From assembly GCA_031255355.1 (NCBI GenBank), contig JAIRSR010000079.1:1-8905 (forward strand): a stretch of 8,905 nucleotides of DNA. Direction: 5' to 3'. The DNA comes from Clostridiales bacterium. Its GTDB lineage: Bacteria; Bacillota; Clostridia; Monoglobales; Firm-18. Shown here in pieces: positions 5,412 to 8,905 of this stretch. A program made the position numbers and the translations under genes. The notes beneath the pieces were generated by a model. That model had not been told where the DNA came from. It did not search any database and was given only the letters and a program-made list of their open reading frames with translations. Position 1 is the stretch's first letter. Each line of letters begins with the position of its first letter.

Positions 5412-7265
5412 ATGGAAAATAAATTTTTACCGATTTGCGAAAACGACATGAAACGGCGCGGCATTGACGTATTGGACTTCATATGTGTGATTGGCGACGC
5501 TTATGTGGACCATCCGTCGTTCGGTCACGCCGTGATTTCCCGCGTGTTGGAAAGCGCGGGCTATACCGTCGGCGTGATTGCCCAACCCGATTGGCGCGGC
5601 GCGGAGGACTTTCGGCGGCTTGGCAGGCCGAGGCTCGGCGTGCTGGTGGCGTCGGGCAACATGGACAGCATGGTGTGTCACTACACCGCCGCGAAAAAGA
5701 AGCGCGGCGGGGATTTGTACTCCCCCGGCGGCAAGGCGGGCAAGCGTCCTGACCGCGCGACAATCGTGTACTGCAACCGCGTCCGGGAGGTGTACGGCGA
5801 TATTCCGCTCATCATCGGCGGCGTGGAAGCGAGTTTGCGGCGGTTCGCGCACTACGATTATTGGGATGACAGGGTGCGCCGCTCCATCCTCGCCGATTCC
5901 CGCGCAGACCTGTTAGTGTACGGCATGGGGGAGCGTCAAATCGTACAAATCGCGGACAGATTGCGCAACGGCGATAAAATCAAGACGATTACCGATATTG
6001 ACGGAACGGCGTACCTTGCGGGCGCAATCCCTGACGGTTGCGCGGAGATTCCCGATTTTGAAAGTGTGCGCGGCGACAAACGGCAGTACGCGCTCGCCTG
6101 CAAATTGCAATATGAACTGCGCGGCGCGGCGGCACAGCGGCATTTTGACAAATGGGTCGTCGTCAACAAACCGTCCGAACCGCTTTCCACGCGGGAGTTG
6201 GACGCGGTGTACGCCTTGCCGTACGCGCGGGATTACCACCCTGTTTACAGCGCGGAGGGCGGCATACCCGCCATTGAAGAGGTGAAGTTCAGCCTAACCT
6301 CCGGCAGGGGCTGTTTCGGGGCGTGTACCTTTTGCAGTATCCATTTTCACCAAGGGAGGATTGTGACGTCGCGCAGTCATGAATCCATTCTCGCGGAGGC
6401 GAAAAAAATCATTCGCGATAAGGATTTCAAGGGCTATATCCACGACGTGGGCGGCCCGACGGCGAATTTCAGAGCGGGACCGTGCGGCAAGAAAACCGCG
6501 TGTTCCCACCGGCAGTGCCTGTTTCCGTCGCCGTGCGAAAATCTGAAAATCGACCACAGGGATTACCTTTCACTGCTGCGGAAACTGCGGCGGCTGGACG
6601 GCGTGAAAAAAGTGTTTGTGCGTTCGGGCATACGGTACGATTATTTGTCCTACGACGGCGACGATACTTTTTTCAAAGAACTTGTGGAACACCACGTCAG
6701 CGGACAACTCAAGGTCGCGCCGGAGCATATTTCCGACAACGTACTCCGCCTTATGGGGAAGCCCTCGCGGGAGGTTTACAACAAGTTCAGCGGCAAATTT
6801 TACGACCTCAACAAAAAACTCGGCAAAAAGCAGTTTCTGGTGCCGTATCTTATGTCGTCGCACCCCGGCAGTACTCTGACTGACGCGATTGCGCTGGCGT
6901 TGTACCTGCGGGACAACAGAATCAACCCGGAGCAGGTGCAGGATTTTTATCCCACGCCGGGAACGATGGCGACTTGTATGTACTTCACCGGGCTTGACCC
7001 GCGCAGTATGGAAAAGGTGTACGTTCCCGCAACGTATGAGGAAAAACAAATGCAACGCGCCCTTTTGCAATACCGCAAGCCTTCTAATTATTCACTGGTA
7101 CTGAAGGCGTTGACGCTGGCGGGGCGGTTGGATTTAATCGGCAATTCGCCGAAATGCTTGATAGGAGGAAAGAGAAATGGCAAAAATATTGGACGGCAAA
7201 GCGGTGTCGCAAAGAATCAAAAACGCGCTGAAAAACGAGGTGGCGCAACTCAAAGAAAACGGTAA
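5412..7265 (+). CDS. ygiQ: YgiQ family radical SAM protein
   Basis: This 617-residue protein belongs to the YgiQ (UPF0313) radical SAM family, whose members carry an iron-sulfur cluster that cleaves S-adenosylmethionine; the physiological substrate is not firmly known. The cluster ligands are Cys301, Cys305 and Cys308 in GRGCFGACTFCS. The family N-terminus is clear (GDAYVDHPSFGHA at 28-40, IAQPDW at 56-61), as are PGGKAGKRPDRATIVYCNR (105-123), IGGVEASLRRFAHYDYWDD (135-153) and, near the C-terminus, DFYPTPGT (511-518). Residues 358-375 hold an extra cysteine group. ATG 5412 is chosen because the FLPI segment right after it is usual in Bacillota relatives; no Shine-Dalgarno precedes it. The last 30 residues are basic (GKRNGKN...TQRKR) and are encoded inside folD in another frame. 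YgiQ proteins often have basic tails, so this may be genuine. It is co-transcribed with folD. Confidence 0.93.
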   Translation: MENKFLPICENDMKRRGIDVLDFICVIGDAYVDHPSFGHAVISRVLESAGYTVGVIAQPDWRGAEDFRRLGRPRLGVLVASGNMDSMVCHYTAAKKKRGGDLYSPGGKAGKRPDRATIVYCNRVREVYGDIPLIIGGVEASLRRFAHYDYWDDRVRRSILADSRADLLVYGMGERQIVQIADRLRNGDKIKTITDIDGTAYLAGAIPDGCAEIPDFESVRGDKRQYALACKLQYELRGAAAQRHFDKWVVVNKPSEPLSTRELDAVYALPYARDYHPVYSAEGGIPAIEEVKFSLTSGRGCFGACTFCSIHFHQGRIVTSRSHESILAEAKKIIRDKDFKGYIHDVGGPTANFRAGPCGKKTACSHRQCLFPSPCENLKIDHRDYLSLLRKLRRLDGVKKVFVRSGIRYDYLSYDGDDTFFKELVEHHVSGQLKVAPEHISDNVLRLMGKPSREVYNKFSGKFYDLNKKLGKKQFLVPYLMSSHPGSTLTDAIALALYLRDNRINPEQVQDFYPTPGTMATCMYFTGLDPRSMEKVYVPATYEEKQMQRALLQYRKPSNYSLVLKALTLAGRLDLIGNSPKCLIGGKRNGKNIGRQSGVAKNQKRAEKRGGATQRKR

Positions 7266-8043
7266 GTCGGTAGGGCTTGCGGTGGTGATTGTCGGCGACG
7301 ACCCCGCCAGCCGCGTATATGTCAACGCGAAAAAAAAGGCGTGTGAGGAAATCGGAATTTATTCAGAGGAACACGCCTTGCCCGGGGACACGGCGGAGGA
7401 AACTCTTTGGGATTTGATTGCGCGGTTGAACGGCAGAGCGGATCTTGACGGCATCTTGGTGCAACTTCCGCTTCCGAAGCAGATCAGTGAGGAGGCAGTA
7501 ATCAACGCAATCGCGCCGTCCAAGGACGTGGACGCGTTTCACCCGGTGAACGTGGGGAAAATCATGACGGGGAACTTTGACTTTTTGCCGTGTACCCCTG
7601 CGGGGGTTATGGCTCTGATTGCGGAAAGCGGGATAGAGGTAGAGGGCAAGGAGTGCGTCGTGGTGGGCAGGAGCAATATCGTCGGCAAGCCGATGTCCAT
7701 GCTGCTGCTGCACCGTCACGGCACCGTGACCATTTGCCATTCCCGCACGCGGAATTTAGCGGAAGTTACCCGCCGCGCGGATATTCTTGTCGTCGCCGCA
7801 GGACGGCCGGAAATGATTACGGGCGATATGATTAAAGACGGCGCGGTGGTAATCGACGTGGGCATGAACCGGCTGGAGGACAAAAAACTCGCGGGGGACG
7901 CGCATTTTGAGTCCTGTGCGCGGAAAGCCGCCGCCATTACGCCTGTGCCGGGCGGCGTGGGGCCTATGACAATTGCTATGCTGATGAAAAATACCGTCAC
8001 AAGCGCAACGCTTGCCTATAACGCCGCGCGGGGGGAAGTTTAG
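7177..8043 (+). CDS. folD: Bifunctional methylene-THF dehydrogenase / methenyl-THF cyclohydrolase
   Basis: FolD interconverts 5,10-methylene-, 5,10-methenyl- and 10-formyl-tetrahydrofolate in the cytoplasm, using NADP, and supplies one-carbon units for purine and formyl-Met synthesis. All family signatures are present: VGDDPASRVYVNAKKKACEEIGI at 39-61 with catalytic Tyr48 and Lys52, DGILVQLPLP at 91-100 with Gln96, KDVDAFHPVNVGK at 116-128, and the nucleotide-binding VVVGRSNIVGKPM at 161-173. The C-terminal TPVPGGVGPMTIAML is at 255-269. The length of 288 residues is normal. ATG 7177 has AGGAGGAA eight bases upstream. That site and the first 89 bases lie within the end of ygiQ, so translation is likely coupled and no separate promoter is needed. 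Confidence 0.96.
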   Translation: MAKILDGKAVSQRIKNALKNEVAQLKENGKSVGLAVVIVGDDPASRVYVNAKKKACEEIGIYSEEHALPGDTAEETLWDLIARLNGRADLDGILVQLPLPKQISEEAVINAIAPSKDVDAFHPVNVGKIMTGNFDFLPCTPAGVMALIAESGIEVEGKECVVVGRSNIVGKPMSMLLLHRHGTVTICHSRTRNLAEVTRRADILVVAAGRPEMITGDMIKDGAVVIDVGMNRLEDKKLAGDAHFESCARKAAAITPVPGGVGPMTIAMLMKNTVTSATLAYNAARGEV

Positions 8044-8075
8044 AAACACCAAACCAAGTCAAACAAAACCATTCA

Positions 8076-8103
8076 TGCCGCCGTTCGGTGATAGACGGCG
8101 GCA
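8076..8103. terminator. Perfect 9-bp hairpin downstream of folD
   Basis: TGCCGCCGT (8076-8084) and ACGGCGGCA (8095-8103) pair perfectly around a 10-base loop, 33 bases after the folD stop. On the plus strand no T-run follows. On the minus strand it is followed by a T-rich stretch (TGGTTTTGTTTG), so it may be the terminator of the leftward antiporter/Cdd1 unit and serve folD as well. The rest of 8044-8174 shows nothing I can identify. Confidence 0.5.
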
Positions 8104-8174
8104 AGTTAGCGTATTGGGGAACGGCGCGGTTTCATATGGCTTCCGCGTCATACTCGCTCCCCGCGAGTAGTTTT

Positions 8175-8384
8175 CGGCACGATTACCGCCGGGGATACCG
8201 CGCCCAAAATGGCGGCCTCCGTCCTGCTTACGGGCAGGAACAGCGGCGCGAACACCGTTACGGCGGCAATCTCAAAGGTGGCGGGAACAAAGCACATAAG
8301 CAAGGCGGGTCTGCCGACTTTTTTTAAGTCCTCAAGGTCAAGCGCAAGCGCGGCGCGGGTGAGAATCACAATCAGGCGGGGCAG
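8175..8384 (-). pseudogene. Remnant of a cation:proton antiporter
   Basis: On the minus strand this translates to about 70 residues of membrane protein resembling the Na+(K+)/H+ antiporter families of Clostridia. It includes LIVILTRAALALDLEDLKK, VGRPALLMCFVPATFE and EAAILGAV-SPAVIVP. Intact proteins are around 400 residues, so both ends are gone: about 60 N-terminal residues and most of the C-terminal part. Between GAV and SPA, three or four residues seem to be missing relative to the usual pattern (LGAV repeat lost). The frame then runs into unrelated sequence and a stop at about 8148. There is no start codon or ribosome-binding site at the left edge of the homology, which begins one base past the Cdd1 stop. 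It is a broken gene. The exact antiporter subfamily is uncertain. Confidence 0.65.
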
Positions 8385-8385
8385 A

Positions 8386-8634
8386 CTAATCTTTCCAATC
8401 CCACCAATTTTGCTTGTCCGCAGGCAAATGCCCGCCGTGGTCGGCGAAGTAACACGCCAACCGATAGCAGTACAGAGCGCAGCGGTCAACCCGAACGCCT
8501 TGCGCGGCGCAGTCCTTCGCGTAAACCTCCTCGGGGTCGGCTCCCCGCAAGGAAGCGATTTTCGGATACCCTGCGGCAATCAGATGCCCCGCCATATTTT
8601 TACCGATACCGGGAATTTTTGTTAAATCAGTCAT
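8386..8634 (-). CDS. Cdd1-family helix-hairpin-helix protein
   Basis: This 82-residue protein belongs to the Cdd1 ('pathogenicity locus') family of small helix-hairpin-helix proteins. The first residues MTDLTKIPGIGKNMAGHLIAAGY carry the HhH signature (IPGIGKN), which typically binds DNA backbone. The family features LRGADPEEVYAKDC, QGVRVDRCALYCYRLACYF and the closing WWDWKD are all present. ATG 8634 is preferred because it gives the family's usual N-terminus; the longer frame opens at a TTG at 8676. The ribosome-binding site is weak (GGGATGGGA). The molecular function is not known for the family. It is the only intact gene of a leftward unit that continues into the antiporter remnant. Confidence 0.88.
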   Translation of the reverse strand: MTDLTKIPGIGKNMAGHLIAAGYPKIASLRGADPEEVYAKDCAAQGVRVDRCALYCYRLACYFADHGGHLPADKQNWWDWKD

Positions 8635-8726
8635 ACGTTTCCCATCCCGCAAATTTGAAAATGTAAGCAAACGCAAAACACCCGCTTTGGCGCGGATTGC
8701 TCTGCCTCGTGCCGTATGCCGTATTT

Positions 8727-8756
8727 AGTATACCACAGCGGGCGGCATGGCGTCAA
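8727..8756 (-). promoter_or_regulatory. Promoter of the Cdd1-family gene
   Basis: On the minus strand, TTGACG (8756-8751) and TATACT (8732-8727) are 18 bases apart, with TGG before the -10 box. The transcript would start near 8720, leaving about 86 bases of leader before ATG 8634. Confidence 0.6.
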
Positions 8757-8770
8757 TGTTCCCGGCGTAG

Positions 8771-8799
8771 TTGACAAACGCGGCGGAACGTGTTACAAT
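8771..8799 (+). promoter_or_regulatory. Promoter of the exonuclease-like gene
   Basis: TTGACA (8771-8776) and TACAAT (8794-8799) are 17 bases apart, and TGT precedes the -10 box. Initiation near 8806 leaves about 14 bases of leader, which holds the GGGGGGA ribosome-binding site. It is divergent from the Cdd1 promoter, with 14 bases between the two -35 boxes. Confidence 0.75.
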
Positions 8800-8819
8800 C
8801 ATTGCGCGGGGGGATTGCA

Positions 8820-8905
8820 GTGGCAAAAATTGCCGTAATTGATACCGAAACAACTTGGTATGACGAAGTGATGTCTATCGGCATAGTCGTCGCCGATTCC
8901 GTGAC
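8820..8905 (+). CDS. DnaQ-like 3'-5' exonuclease-fold protein, 3' partial
   Basis: Only the first 28 codons are in the window. The start is GTG 8820, with GGGGGGA (8808-8814) six bases upstream. The translation opens MAKIAVIDTETT and continues with MSIGIVVAD. The Asp8-x-Glu10 pair in IDTET, then an IGIVVAD strand, is the ExoI motif and second strand of the RNase H-like DEDD exonuclease fold seen in DnaQ, RNase T and related proteins. The usual Gly after DTETT is Trp here. Whether it is a polymerase proofreading subunit or an independent nuclease cannot be told from this fragment. Confidence 0.7.
   Translation, partial: MAKIAVIDTETTWYDEVMSIGIVVADSV

Noticed and set aside
8209..8625. Plus-strand 138-codon ORF opposite Cdd1 and the antiporter remnant.
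   Set aside because: It is the complement of two recognisable minus-strand sequences, and its translation is Ser/Arg/Ala-rich without motifs.
1..8905. CRISPR arrays, tRNA or rRNA genes, insertion sequences, integrase genes or attachment sites.
   Set aside because: No regular repeat-spacer pattern, tRNA-like fold, rRNA segment, transposase or recombinase was seen on either strand.

Overview
This window looks like chromosomal DNA from a Gram-positive Bacillota, most likely a Clostridia relative of fairly high GC. The evidence is a cell-surface protein with clostridial-type SLH repeats, purine-rich Shine-Dalgarno sites (AGGAGG type), consensus SigA-like promoters, and a YgiQ / FolD / Cdd1 gene set common in that group. 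The genus cannot be fixed from the sequence.

Left part (1-1920): the 3' end of an SLH-domain surface protein, whose 5' end lies outside the window. A structured 150-base gap follows, then an unrecognised 197-residue cysteine-bearing, basic protein. Middle-left (1920-3925): a 190-base regulatory gap with helically phased AT repeats leads into a two-gene overlapping operon. It encodes a PP-loop ATPase of the DUF3440/IbrA type and a ParB/sulfiredoxin-fold protein of the IbrB type. In E. coli this pair is known as a regulator of immunoglobulin-binding proteins, but its biochemical activity is unsettled. It is the most accessory-looking part of the window.

Middle (3926-5300): a perfect-consensus promoter (TTGACA-17-TATAAT) lies inside a 10-bp inverted repeat that resembles an operator. 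It precedes a 280-base leader with a 53-codon ORF and a hairpin just upstream of the Shine-Dalgarno site of corA, a CorA-family divalent-metal transporter. Terminator hairpins follow corA. The corA-ygiQ gap also appears to hold a short minus-strand RNA gene with its own promoter and terminator, divergent from ygiQ.

Right part (5376-8905): ygiQ (radical SAM) reads from a promoter so close to its AUG that the mRNA should be leaderless. It overlaps folD (one-carbon metabolism) by 89 bases. After a strong hairpin come a minus-strand fragment of a cation:proton antiporter and a small helix-hairpin-helix protein of the Cdd1 family. Divergent from the latter is the start of a DnaQ-like exonuclease-fold gene that runs off the window. 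The main points for a second look are the candidate small RNA, the corA leader, the operator-promoter, and the IbrAB pair with the unknown gene upstream.
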